DNA of 40,524 nucleotides from Isoptericola sp. QY 916 (GCA_026934365.1 JADHZE010000010.1:1-40524); one strand, 5' to 3'. Positions 10,884 through 20,198 are shown, counted from the first letter of the stretch. Numbers and translations: made by a program. Notes: generated by a model from the sequence alone, not told the origin.

Positions 10884-13193
10884 ATGACTCGCTCACCGAA
10901 CCAGGCTCGCGCCCTGCGCCTCGTCGCGGCCGGCGCCGCCGCGGCGGTCGCGCTCACCACCGCGGCCGGCACCGCCGCCCTCGCGGACGGGCGCCCCGGC
11001 GGCCACGGCACGCATCAGCCGACGCCCGGCCACGGGCGACCGGGCGCCGTCACGACCCACCTCGTCCCGACGCTCGAGGGGCGCGCGACGCTGTCCGCGG
11101 ACTTCCTCGCCGAGGGACCGTCGTCCGGCGCCCAGGCCTCCGCCGCCAACGGCCGGCAGGGGCCGTGGGACGGTCAGGTGATCCCGGGCTTCTCGGCGAT
11201 GGTCGACAACGGCGACGGCACGTTCTGGGCGCAGCCGGACAACGGCTTCGGCAGCCAGGGCAACTCGGCGGACTTCCTGCTCCGCAGCTACCTCGTCGAG
11301 CCGGACTGGGACACCGGCGGCGGCCGGGGCAGCGGCTCGGGCGAGATCGAGGTGCTCGACCACATCTCCTACGACGACGAGAACCACGTGCTGGACTTCG
11401 ACATCGTCAACGAGGGCACGGACGAGCGGCTGCTCACCGGCGCCGACTTCGACGTCGAGTCCGTGGTGCGTGCCGACGACGGCACGCTGTGGGTGGGCGA
11501 GGAGTTCGGTCCGTTCCTGCTGCACTTCGACGCGGACGGGACGCTGCTCGAGAAGCCCTACCCGCTGCCCGGCGGGCTGCGGTCGCCGCAGAACCCGTAC
11601 CTCGCCGACGGCGAGGAGCCCACCGTGCGCGCCAGCCGCGGCTTCGAGGCGATGGCGGGGGTCAAGGGCGGGCGCTACCTGTACCCGGTGCTCGAGGGCG
11701 CCCTGGTCGACGACACCGACCAGCGACGCCGCGTCGTCCACGAGTTCGACACCCGCCGCGGCGCGTACACCGGCCGCACCTGGGACTACCAGACCGACCA
11801 GGAGGCCAACGTGCTCGGCGACGCGTTCGCCGTCGGCAAGGACTCGTTCTGGGTCGTGGAGCGGGACGACTTCGAGGGGCCGGCGTCGGTCACGAAGCGG
11901 GTCTACGAGATCGACCTGAGCGAGACGGACCGGGAAGGCTTCGTCCGCAAGGAGCTCGTCCTCGACGCGCTGCGGGTGGAGAACCCTGACGGCATCGACG
12001 CGGGGGAGGGCTACGGGCTGGGCGAGACGTACGCGCTGCCCGTGCAGTCGTTCGAGACGGTGCTCCGGCTGCGCGACGGCCGCATCCTCATCGGGAACGA
12101 CAACAACTACCCCGGCAACGCGGCGCGGAACCCGGGCACGCCCGACGACACCGAGATGGTCGTGATCGACCTGGAGAAGCAGCGCACGCGGGACGACGGC
12201 GTCACCGTCGTCGGGCACCGCGGCGCGTCCGGGGACCGGCCCGAGCACACTCTCGCCGCCTACGAGCAGGCGATCCTGCAGTGCGCGGACGTCATCGAGC
12301 CCGACGTCGTGCCGACCAAGGACGGCGTGCTCGTCGCCCGGCACGAGAACGAGATCGGCGGCACGACCGACGTCGCCGAGCACCCGGAGCTCGCCGACCG
12401 CCGCACCACGAAGACGATCGACGGGAAGGCCGTCACGGGCTGGTTCACCGAGGACTTCACGCTCGCCGAGCTGCGGACGCTGCGCGCCACGGAGCGGCTG
12501 CCCGAGCTCCGCCCGGACAACACCGCCTACGACGGCCTGTACCAGGTGCCCACCCTCGACGAGGTGCTCGATCTCGCCCGCCACTCCGAGACCTGCGACG
12601 GCCGGCCCGTCGGCGTGGCGCCCGAGACGAAGCACCCCACGTACTTCGCGTCCATCGGGCTGCCGCTGACGGACCCGCTCGTCGCGGAGCTCGCCGCGAA
12701 CGGCCTCGACTCGCGGCGCGCGCCCGTCGTCGTGCAGTCCTTCGAGACCACCAACCTGCGCGAGCTCGACCGGCGCACCGACGTGCGCCTCGCGCTCAAC
12801 GTCTCCGCGAGCGGAGCGCCGTACGACCTGGTGGCCGCCGGTGACCCGCGCACCTACGCCGACCTCGTCACCCCCCGAGGCCTGCGCGACCTGGCCCGGT
12901 ACGCCGATATCGCGAGCCTGGAGAAGAACGTCGTCGTCCCCCGCGCGGCCGACGGCACGCTCGGCCGCCCGACCTCCGTGGTCCGCGACGCGCACCGCGC
13001 GGGGCTGGAGGCCTACGCCTGGACGTTCCGCGCCGAGAACCAGTTCCTCCCGGCCGAGCTCCGCTCGTCGGCGGACCCGGCTGCGCACGGCGACCTGGCG
13101 GCGGAGCTCGACACGTTCCTCGACACCGGGCTCGACGGCGTCTTCGCGGACCAGCCCGGCATCGCGGTCGAGGCCGTCGCCGCTCGGCGCTGA
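10884..13193 (+). CDS. Secreted phytase-like esterase fused to glycerophosphodiester phosphodiesterase
   Basis: The product is 769 aa. Residues 1 to about 35 form a signal peptide: a basic N-terminus, then the hydrophobic LVAAGAAAAVALTTAAGTAALA. Residues about 60-430 match the 'esterase-like activity of phytase' beta-propeller family (FSAMVDNGDGTFWAQPDNGFG, GTLWVGEEFGPFLLHFD, RILIGNDNNYPG). From about 440 a GDPD TIM barrel follows: VGHRGASGDRPEHTLAAYE, then E-P-D (IEPDVVPTKDG) and ARHENEI, giving the catalytic His-Arg, Glu/Asp and second His. It probably releases glycerol phosphate from phospholipid headgroups or teichoic acids outside the cell. The ribosome site is weak (gtgggatcgg). A lone gene. 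Confidence 0.88.
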   Translation: MTRSPNQARALRLVAAGAAAAVALTTAAGTAALADGRPGGHGTHQPTPGHGRPGAVTTHLVPTLEGRATLSADFLAEGPSSGAQASAANGRQGPWDGQVIPGFSAMVDNGDGTFWAQPDNGFGSQGNSADFLLRSYLVEPDWDTGGGRGSGSGEIEVLDHISYDDENHVLDFDIVNEGTDERLLTGADFDVESVVRADDGTLWVGEEFGPFLLHFDADGTLLEKPYPLPGGLRSPQNPYLADGEEPTVRASRGFEAMAGVKGGRYLYPVLEGALVDDTDQRRRVVHEFDTRRGAYTGRTWDYQTDQEANVLGDAFAVGKDSFWVVERDDFEGPASVTKRVYEIDLSETDREGFVRKELVLDALRVENPDGIDAGEGYGLGETYALPVQSFETVLRLRDGRILIGNDNNYPGNAARNPGTPDDTEMVVIDLEKQRTRDDGVTVVGHRGASGDRPEHTLAAYEQAILQCADVIEPDVVPTKDGVLVARHENEIGGTTDVAEHPELADRRTTKTIDGKAVTGWFTEDFTLAELRTLRATERLPELRPDNTAYDGLYQVPTLDEVLDLARHSETCDGRPVGVAPETKHPTYFASIGLPLTDPLVAELAANGLDSRRAPVVVQSFETTNLRELDRRTDVRLALNVSASGAPYDLVAAGDPRTYADLVTPRGLRDLARYADIASLEKNVVVPRAADGTLGRPTSVVRDAHRAGLEAYAWTFRAENQFLPAELRSSADPAAHGDLAAELDTFLDTGLDGVFADQPGIAVEAVAARR

Positions 13194-13261
13194 CCGGTCG
13201 CGCGGGGGGTGATCCCGTGGTCGCACGGGGCACCCCTCGCGCGAACATGCTGCTCAGGCCC

Positions 13262-13267
13262 TAGGAT
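13262..13267 (+). promoter_or_regulatory. -10 box of a leaderless promoter for the LCP gene
   Basis: TAGGAT, seven bases, then GTG at 13275. It supports this GTG over an in-frame ATG at 13209. Confidence 0.5.
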
Positions 13268-13274
13268 CGCGCTT

Positions 13275-14549
13275 GTGCGGACCCTGCCACGGCACGCGTC
13301 AAGCCTCGCCTCGCACCGGGTCGTCCGTACGATCGCCCTCGTCGTCACCGCGGTGGTGGCCTTCGTGGCGGCGACCGCGGTCGCGTCGTTCGTCGACCTG
13401 CGCTCCCAGATCGGGGTCTCCGACGTCGACGACCTCCTCGCCGGCGACGACCGTCCGCCCGAGGTCCCGGCCGAGCAGGACCCGACCGACCCGTTCGCGG
13501 GCAAGGACCTCAACATCCTGGTGATGGGCACCGACTTCCGGGACGAGGCCAACGCCAAGATCGCGGGGTCCGGCGACGAGTTCCACTCGGACACGACGCT
13601 GCTGGTGCACCTGTCGGGCGACCGCAGCCGCATCGAGGCCGTGTCCATCCCGCGCGACTCCCTCGTCGACATCCCCGCCTGCAAGCTCCCCGGCGGCGGC
13701 GAGACCGCACCGCAGACGAACGCCATGTTCAACTCCTCCTTCGCGCTCGGCGGCGGGCCGGACAAGGACGTCACCGGCGCCGCCGCGTGCACCATCCGCA
13801 CCGTCGAGAAGCTCACCGGGGTGCGCATCTCGGACCACGTCGTCGTGCAGATGACCGGCGTGATCGGCGTCGTCGACGCCATCGGCGGCGTCACCATGTG
13901 CCTCCCCGAGCCGGTCAAGGGGCAGCGCGTGGACCTCGACCTGCCGGAGGGGAAGCAGAAGCTCGACGGGTACACCGCGATCAACTTCCTGCGCGCCCGC
14001 AAGGGCGAGGGCATGGGCCTGGAGATCGGCAGCGACCTCAAGCGCATCGAGCGGCAGCAGGCGTTCTTCGACGCCGCGATGCGCGAGATCCTGTCGCAGA
14101 ACATCATCACCGACTCGCCCCGCCTGTACCGGATGGTGCGCGAGATCCTCGGCTCCATCTCCACGGACCCCGAGCTCGCGAGCCCGACGGCGCTCGCGGG
14201 CCTCGCGTGGAGCATCCGCGACCTCGACCCGTCGCAGATCGTGTTCACCTCGGTGCCCGTCGTGGACTCGGTGAGCCAGCCCGGCCGGGTCGAGTGGACA
14301 TCGGAGGCGGACGCGATCTGGGAGCGGATCCGCGCCGACGAGGCGCCGCCCGGGACCGCCCCGGCCAAGGAGAGGCCGAGCGGCACGGCGTCGGCCTCGC
14401 CGGACGGCGCGACGGCCGTCGACGACGAAGTCGCGTCGCCCGACGCCGTCGACGGCGAGGACGGCGGCACCCGTGGCGGCAAGGACGGCGAGGGCGCCTC
14501 GCCCGACCCGTCGCCCAGCCCGTCCGTGCTGCCGGGCGTCTGCGCCTGA
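13275..14549 (+). CDS. LytR-CpsA-Psr (LCP) family cell-wall ligase
   Basis: LCP enzymes transfer polymers from polyprenyl-pyrophosphate carriers to peptidoglycan outside the membrane. The protein (424 aa) has one N-terminal membrane anchor (TIALVVTAVVAFVAATAVAS). The LCP domain follows: LNILVMGTDFR, HSDTTLLVHL, EAVSIPRDSLVDIP, MTGVIGVVDAIGGV, the pocket segment INFLRARKG and the arginine pair in DLKRIERQQAF. Residues after about 370 are a Pro/Ser/Asp/Gly-rich low-complexity tail ending PSPSPSVLPGVCA, probably wall-spanning. The GTG at 13275 is chosen from the leaderless box and because the ATG at 13209 would add a Cys/Pro-rich leader unlike the family. Confidence 0.88.
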   Translation: MRTLPRHASSLASHRVVRTIALVVTAVVAFVAATAVASFVDLRSQIGVSDVDDLLAGDDRPPEVPAEQDPTDPFAGKDLNILVMGTDFRDEANAKIAGSGDEFHSDTTLLVHLSGDRSRIEAVSIPRDSLVDIPACKLPGGGETAPQTNAMFNSSFALGGGPDKDVTGAAACTIRTVEKLTGVRISDHVVVQMTGVIGVVDAIGGVTMCLPEPVKGQRVDLDLPEGKQKLDGYTAINFLRARKGEGMGLEIGSDLKRIERQQAFFDAAMREILSQNIITDSPRLYRMVREILGSISTDPELASPTALAGLAWSIRDLDPSQIVFTSVPVVDSVSQPGRVEWTSEADAIWERIRADEAPPGTAPAKERPSGTASASPDGATAVDDEVASPDAVDGEDGGTRGGKDGEGASPDPSPSPSVLPGVCA

Positions 14550-14573
14550 CCGCCGCCGTGCGGTGACGGAAGG

Positions 14574-15524
14574 TCAGCGCTGGGGCAGGGCGCGGCGTGC
14601 CTCGAGCCGCAGGGCCTCGGCGACCCGGTCGAGGACCGTCGAGCGCAGCTTCCACTGCTGCAGGTAGACCGGGACGTCGACGACGGCGTCGCCCTCGAGC
14701 AGCGCGACCTGTCCGCCGGCGTGGCCCGGCCCGCCGTCGAGCATGCCGAACCGGGATCCCGGGCCGGGGAGCGGGCCCCACATGCCCCACCCCAGGCCGC
14801 GGCGGATGCCGTCGACGTACTCGGTGGTGCTCGGCACGTGGTGGCGCGGCGGGTCCGGGACGGCGGCGCCCGCCGCGGCGGCGCGCTCGCGCAGCCAGGC
14901 GTCCTGGAGGTCGTCGGCCCGGTTGAACACGAGCATCGGGGCGCGGCCCAGCGCCTCGATCGTGGGGCCGTCCGGGAACCAGCGGTCGATCACCTCCCGG
15001 GTGGCGGCCGGGCGGTAGCGGGTGACGCCGAGGAACGTCGAGGTGCAGCCCTGCACCGGGTCGCGCTGCGACGTGATCGCGGCCATCACGACTCCGGCCG
15101 GCAGCAGGTCCACGGTGCGGTCCTGGTCGTCGCGGTGGAGGTCGAAGCAGACGCCCTCGACGCGCGCCAGCGCCGGCATCACCCAGGTCGCGAGGGAGTC
15201 GGCATTGACGGCGATCGGCACCGTGACCGGGCGGGGCGGGGCGCCGGTGCCGTCGTCGTCGGCGTCCCGGGGTCCGAGCTCGCGGACCGCCTCCGCGCCG
15301 AGCAGCTCGACCTGGCGCGCCAGGCGCAGCAGCGTGCGCCCCGGCTCGGTGGGCGCGACGGGGCGGGTGCGGCGCACCAGCACGGAGCCCGCGGTGCTCT
15401 CCAGCGCGCGGACGCGCTGGCTCACCGCCGACGGCGTGACGTGCAGCGCGTGGGCCGCGGCCTCGAACGAGCCCTCGGTGACGACGGCGGCGAGCGCCTC
15501 GAGCTGGCGGGAGTCCCATCGCAT
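14574..15524 (-). CDS. lysG: LysR-type regulator of basic amino acid export (LysG/ArgP)
   Basis: This is a 316-aa activator. The N-terminal winged helix DSRQLEALAAVVTEGSFEAAA and LHVTPSAVSQRVRALE matches the ArgP/LysG branch, and the C-terminal co-inducer domain begins near VTVPIAVNADSLATWV. In Corynebacterium LysG senses Lys/Arg/His and switches on lysE. Here it is divergent from a lysE gene 84 bp away. The ATG at 15524 lies six bases after TACGGT (minus strand, 15531-15536), so it is leaderless; an upstream in-frame start at 15554 would lie within the operator. Confidence 0.9.
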   Translation of the reverse strand: MRWDSRQLEALAAVVTEGSFEAAAHALHVTPSAVSQRVRALESTAGSVLVRRTRPVAPTEPGRTLLRLARQVELLGAEAVRELGPRDADDDGTGAPPRPVTVPIAVNADSLATWVMPALARVEGVCFDLHRDDQDRTVDLLPAGVVMAAITSQRDPVQGCTSTFLGVTRYRPAATREVIDRWFPDGPTIEALGRAPMLVFNRADDLQDAWLRERAAAAGAAVPDPPRHHVPSTTEYVDGIRRGLGWGMWGPLPGPGSRFGMLDGGPGHAGGQVALLEGDAVVDVPVYLQQWKLRSTVLDRVAEALRLEARRALPQR

Positions 15525-15608
15525 GGTGACACCGTAGATGAAGGAACGCTTCATCAGATGAAGGAACCGTAGATGGACTTCATGTCACAGCCGACCTAGC
15601 GTCGAGGG
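15525..15608. promoter_or_regulatory. LysG binding region between lysG and lysE
   Basis: A perfect palindrome GATGAAG-GAACG-CTTCATC occupies 15537-15555. A second half-matching copy, ATGAAG (15558-15563) with CTTCAT (15578-15583), follows on the lysE side. The direct repeat AGATGAAGGAAC occurs twice, 21 bp (two helical turns) apart. This is the usual recognition-plus-activation layout of LysR regulators. Confidence 0.75.
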
Positions 15609-16238
15609 GTGCTCACGCTCCTCGCCGGCCTCGGCTTCGGCCTGTCCCTCATCGTCGCCATCGGCGCGCAGAACGCCTTCGTGCTGCGCCAGGGCGTGCG
15701 CCGCGAGCACGTGGGCCTCGTCGTCGCGGTGTGCGCGGCGTCCGACGTCGTGCTGTACCTCGCCGGGACCGCTGGGCTCGGGGCGCTCGTCGTGAGCCAC
15801 CCCGCCGTCGTCGAGGTGGCGCGGTGGGCCGGCGCCGCCGTCGTGCTCGGGTACGGCGCGCTCGCGGCGCGCCGGGCGTGGCGCGGGGACGAGGCGGGGC
15901 TGGCGGCCGCGTCGGACGGCGCGGTCGCCGACGCCGGACGGCGCGCGCGGCCCGTGCTGGTCACGGCGCTCGCGCTCACCTGGCTGAACCCGCACGTGTA
16001 CCTCGACACGATCGTGCTGCAGGGCTCGCTCGCCGCGTCGCACGGCGACGGGCGCTGGCTGTTCACGGCCGGCGCGATCGTCTCCAGCGTCCTGTGGTTC
16101 GTCGGCCTCGGCTACGGCGCGCGGCTGCTCGCGCCCGTGCTCGCCCGCCCCGGCGCGTGGCGCGTCGTCGACGGCGTCGTCGCCGCGATCATGCTCGTCG
16201 TCGCCGTGAGCCTGGTGCTGCCGGCGCTCGCGGCGTAG
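15609..16238 (+). CDS. lysE: LysE/ArgO-type basic amino acid exporter
   Basis: This is a 209-aa inner-membrane exporter with about six hydrophobic spans. The start is GTG (LTLLAGLGFGLSLIVAIGAQNAFVLRQG); G-A-Q-N-A-F-V-L-R is the LysE family signature. LTWLNPHVYLDTIVL is the second family motif, in TM4. It exports lysine and/or arginine when the internal pool is high, under control of the divergent lysG product. No strong ribosome site (gaggg is close to GTG). Confidence 0.92.
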   Translation: MLTLLAGLGFGLSLIVAIGAQNAFVLRQGVRREHVGLVVAVCAASDVVLYLAGTAGLGALVVSHPAVVEVARWAGAAVVLGYGALAARRAWRGDEAGLAAASDGAVADAGRRARPVLVTALALTWLNPHVYLDTIVLQGSLAASHGDGRWLFTAGAIVSSVLWFVGLGYGARLLAPVLARPGAWRVVDGVVAAIMLVVAVSLVLPALAA

Positions 16239-16263
16239 AGCCCGTCACTTCGGCATCTCCTCC

Positions 16264-16315
16264 ATCTGTTCGGCATGGCCTCGTGCCGAACAGACAGACG
16301 CGGTGCCGAACAGAT
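16264..16315. terminator. Hairpin-forming repeats between convergent lysE and aminotransferase genes
   Basis: CTGTTCGGCA (16266-16275) and TGCCGAACAG (16284-16293) form a perfect 10-bp stem with an 8-base loop. A third copy, TGCCGAACAGAT, at 16304-16315 can pair with the same left arm extended to ATCTGTTCGGCA. A bidirectional terminator between convergent genes is the simplest reading; there is no T-run. Confidence 0.55.
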
Positions 16316-16334
16316 CGGTGCCGGCGTGGCGGGG

Positions 16335-17558
<1,224 letters not shown>

Positions 17559-17611
17559 GGTCCTCGACCCTAGCCCCGGCCGGTCGCGGGTGCTGCCCGC
17601 GTCCGGCTACG

Positions 17612-17643
17612 GTAGTGACCAGAATCGACTCTATAGTCACTAC
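17612..17643. promoter_or_regulatory. TetR operator with overlapping -10 box
   Basis: GTAGTGAC (17612-17619) and GTCACTAC (17636-17643) form a perfect inverted repeat 16 bp apart. TATAGT (17632-17637) fits a -10 box overlapping the right arm, so bound repressor would block transcription of the TetR/hydrolase operon. Confidence 0.65.
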
Positions 17644-17653
17644 GGAGGTGCCC

Positions 17654-18358
17654 GTGCCCCGTCCGCGCGTCCCCGACCGTCGTGCGCGCATCCTCGACGC
17701 CGCCCACGACCTGATCCTCGAGAACGGCTGGCCCAGCACGACGGTCGCCGGCGTCGCTGCACGAGCCGGCATCGGCAAGGGTGCCGTCTACCTGGAGCTC
17801 CCCGACAAGGCCGCGATCCTCGACGCCGTCCTGCGGCGCAGCACCCGGGACCTCACCGCCGAGGTGCGGCGTCGCGTCGTCGGGGCTGACGGACCTGTCG
17901 ACCTGCCCACCGTGTACCGGTTCGGCACGGAGGCGCTGCTGGCCGACCCCCTCATGAGGGCGCTGTACGTCGGCGACGCGTCGCTGCTCGGTGACCATGT
18001 GCGCGACGTGGCCGGCGGTGCCGGGGGCGACCGGTACGCGGAGCGGTTCGGGTGGCTGGCCGAGTACGTCGCGCGGCTGCAGGACGCGGGCGTCGTGGAC
18101 CCCGCCGTCCCCACCGCGGCGGTGGTGCGCGTGCTCGGGATCTTCAGCGTCGGCCTGGTGCACGCGCCGGGCACGCTCGGCGCGACGTCGGACGACGCGC
18201 TGCGCGACGCGGTCGCGCTCTTCGCCGACCTCGTCGGCCGCGGGCTCGCCGCCGACCGTCCAGCCGACCTGCCCGCCGACGTCGAGGCCGCCCGCGCCGC
18301 GCAGCTCGGCCTCCTCGCCCGCCTCGACCATCAGCTCGACCTCCTGGAGGAACCGTGA
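17654..18358 (+). CDS. TetR/AcrR-family transcriptional regulator
   Basis: This is a 234-aa repressor. The N-terminal HTH reads RRARILDAAHDLILENGWPSTT then VAARAGIGKGAVYLELPDKAAIL; the C-terminal ligand domain is all-helical. GTG at 17654 has GGAGG six to ten bases upstream. An earlier in-frame GTG at 17615 would overlap the operator and is less likely. The stop overlaps the start of the hydrolase gene (GTGA), so the two are one operon and the ligand may relate to the hydrolase substrate. Confidence 0.88.
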   Translation: MPRPRVPDRRARILDAAHDLILENGWPSTTVAGVAARAGIGKGAVYLELPDKAAILDAVLRRSTRDLTAEVRRRVVGADGPVDLPTVYRFGTEALLADPLMRALYVGDASLLGDHVRDVAGGAGGDRYAERFGWLAEYVARLQDAGVVDPAVPTAAVVRVLGIFSVGLVHAPGTLGATSDDALRDAVALFADLVGRGLAADRPADLPADVEAARAAQLGLLARLDHQLDLLEEP

Positions 18359-19257
18359 CCGACCGTGCCGTGACGGGCGTCTTCGCCACCTGGACCGACC
18401 TGACCGTCGCCGGCGGACCCGTGCGCCACTACCGCGCCGGCGACACCGGGCCGCCGGTGCTGCTGCTGCACGGCGGCATGCTCGACACGGCGGCAGGGGT
18501 GTGGCGCTGCGTCGCGGGCGACCTCGCGGCGGACCACCGGGTGCACGTCGTCGACCTGCCGCGGCACGGTGGCAGCCGCCCGTGGGAGGGGCTGCTCGAC
18601 GACGCGTTCTACCGCGCCTTCCTCGGCGACCTGCTGGACGCCCTCGGGCTCGAGCGCGTCGCGCTGGTGGGGCTGTCCCTGGGAGCCGGCGTCGCGGTCG
18701 GGTTCGCCCTGGACCACCCGGAGCGCGTCGACGCGCTCGTGGCGATCGGGCCCGGCGGCATCGGTCGACGGCGCCCGGCCCAGCTGCTCACGTGGCTCGC
18801 GCTGCGCACGCCCGGCCTGCTCCGGCTCACCAGCCGCTGGCTGGCGCGGCGGCCCGCCGTGGTGCGCCGGTCGATGGCGGGCAACCTCGTGGCCGGCGAG
18901 ACCACGGAGGGCTTCGAGGAGATCGTCGCGCTCGTCGTCCAGGAGGCGCGGGCGAAGGCGGCCCACGGGGAGCCCGCCCTCGACGACTGGATGGTCCGCG
19001 CCTACGGGCCGTTCGCCATGGCGCTCGACCACCTGCCCCGCCTGCCGGGGCTGCGGGTGCCGTCGCTGTGGGTCCGTGGCGACCGCGACCCGCTCGTCGG
19101 GCACGAGGAGCTGACCGCGGCCGCCGCGGCCGCCCCGGGCGCCCGCCTGACCACCATCCGAGACGCCGGCCACATCGTCACCTACGACCAGCCCGACGCG
19201 GCGTCGTCGCTGGTCAGAGGGTTCCTGGCAGCGTCACGCGGAGGCGGTCCCGGGTAG
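18355..19257 (+). CDS. Alpha/beta-fold hydrolase
   Basis: This is a 300-aa cytosolic hydrolase. The oxyanion segment is LLLHGGMLD, the nucleophile elbow GLSLGAGVA (Ser), the acid residue in WVRGDRDPLVG (Asp) and the catalytic His in DAGHIVTYDQP. The lid is helical (LLTWLALRTPGLLRLTSRWL). GTG overlaps the TetR stop by four bases. Substrate unknown: esterases, haloperoxidase-like and lactone-cleaving enzymes share this pattern. Confidence 0.85.
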   Translation: MTDRAVTGVFATWTDLTVAGGPVRHYRAGDTGPPVLLLHGGMLDTAAGVWRCVAGDLAADHRVHVVDLPRHGGSRPWEGLLDDAFYRAFLGDLLDALGLERVALVGLSLGAGVAVGFALDHPERVDALVAIGPGGIGRRRPAQLLTWLALRTPGLLRLTSRWLARRPAVVRRSMAGNLVAGETTEGFEEIVALVVQEARAKAAHGEPALDDWMVRAYGPFAMALDHLPRLPGLRVPSLWVRGDRDPLVGHEELTAAAAAAPGARLTTIRDAGHIVTYDQPDAASSLVRGFLAASRGGGPG

Positions 19258-19292
19258 CGGTACGAGGCCTTCGCCCGGGTTGTCCACAGGGC

Positions 19293-19316
19293 GGACCCGG
19301 GCGATTGCCCGGGTCC
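19293..19316 (+). terminator. Strong GC hairpin after the hydrolase gene
   Basis: GGACCCGGGC, GATT, GCCCGGGTCC form a perfect 10-bp stem with a 4-base loop, 35 bp after the hydrolase stop and before the cpaF ribosome site. There is no T-run. TACTCT (19319-19324) just after it may be the -10 box of cpaF. Confidence 0.65.
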
Positions 19317-19371
19317 CCTACTCTGGTGCCGCTTTCGCCGCCGATGAGGGCACCGACGAGAGGACGGATCA

Positions 19372-19850
19372 GTGTCGATCGACACGCTGGCGCCCGCCGA
19401 CGCTGCCGCGCTCCTCGAGCACGAGGTGCGCGAGCTCGTGCGCCGTCGAGCCCTCGACCCCGTCCGCGACCGGGCCGGGCTGGAGCGCCTCGTCGCGGAG
19501 GCCTCCGCCGACTACACCGAGCGCGCCACGCGCGGCGTCGTCCCGGCGCTCGCGGACCCGCAGGGCACCGCGCGCGCCGTCGTCGACGCGCTCGGCGGCC
19601 TCGGCCCGCTGCAGCGCTACCTCGACGACCCCGAGGTCGAGGAGATCTGGATCAACTCTCCCGCCAAGGTGTTCGTCGCCCGGCGTGGCGTCCCCGAGCT
19701 CACGACGACGATCCTCACCGCCGGCCAGGTGCGCGACCTCGTGGAACGGATGCTCAAGGCGTCCGGCCGCCGCCTCGACCTGAGCAGCCCGTTCGTCGAC
19801 GCCTCGCTCCCGGGCGGCGAGCGCCTGCACGTGGTCATCCCCGATGGAAT
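19372..19850 (+). pseudogene. cpaF: CpaF/TadA-type secretion ATPase, 5' fragment cut by the prophage
   Basis: CpaF/TadA ATPases drive assembly of Flp/Tad pili at the membrane; the family is about 400-480 aa. This fragment holds only the N-terminal domain: LLEHEVRELVRRRALDP, ALGGLGPLQRYLDDPEVEEIWIN, GRRLDLSSPFVDASLPGGERLHVVIPD. Homologues continue with a segment ending in -VRKF and then the Walker ATPase domain. Here the sequence departs from the family right after VIPD and stops at 19944, so all nucleotide-binding motifs are missing. GTG at 19372 is preceded by AGAGGA. The rest should lie beyond the right edge of the prophage. Tad pili are probably lost in the lysogen unless another copy exists. 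Confidence 0.85.
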
Positions 19851-19895
19851 CCATGGGGCGGTACAGGTCGTCGTCAGGAAATTCTGGCGAAGCCC
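19838..19895. other. Left prophage junction (attL region)
   Basis: Family-like cpaF coding ends at about 19848 (VIPD codons). The following bases to about 19895 match no CpaF consensus except a chance-looking VVRKF reading. Serine integrases recombine sites of about 40-50 bp with a 2-bp core, so no long direct repeat is expected. The exact core cannot be set without attR or an empty site. Confidence 0.5.
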
Positions 19896-19940
19896 GGACC
19901 GGGCAACGGGCCATCCGGCAGCGCCTGGCAGGATGGCGGC

Positions 19941-20171
19941 GTGACGACCACACCTCGATTCATCGACGTCGAGACTGTCGCGAACGAGCTCGCGATCTCC
20001 AACGCTCAGGTCTACACGCTGCTGCGCAGCGGGGAGCTCCCCGCCATCCAGGTCGGACCGAAACGTGTGTGGAGGATCGAGCGGGCGAAGCTCGAGGAGT
20101 ACATCGAGGCGCAGTACGTGGCCGTCCGTGCCGCGGTCGCGCGTGGCGACGTCGAGGTCGACGGGGTCTAG
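19941..20171 (+). CDS. MerR-like HTH (excisionase-type) DNA-binding protein
   Basis: This is a 76-aa protein made of one HTH_17/excisionase-like domain: FIDVETVANELAISNAQVYTLL, then RSGELPAIQVGPKRVWRIERAKLEEYIE, which is helix-turn-helix plus wing. It lies just inside the junction and reads toward the integrase block. GTG at 19941 follows CAGGAT by six bases (leaderless) and overlaps the stop of the broken cpaF frame. It could be the recombination directionality factor for the serine integrase, or a BldC-like regulator carried as cargo; close relatives also occur as ordinary chromosomal genes in actinobacteria. Confidence is high for the fold, low for the role. Confidence 0.8.
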   Translation: MTTTPRFIDVETVANELAISNAQVYTLLRSGELPAIQVGPKRVWRIERAKLEEYIEAQYVAVRAAVARGDVEVDGV

Positions 20172-20198
20172 AGATCACGCCCTGCTCGCCACGGCGGG

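Noticed and set aside
19845-19944. End of the cpaF frame read as a natural C-terminus
   Set aside because: The ATPase domain is missing and the sequence after VIPD leaves the family; it is a junction product.
17991-20171. Long plus-strand frame spanning the hydrolase, the cpaF fragment and the HTH gene
   Set aside because: Only the last 76 codons (the HTH gene) have sensible composition; the rest is an Arg/Ala shadow of other genes.
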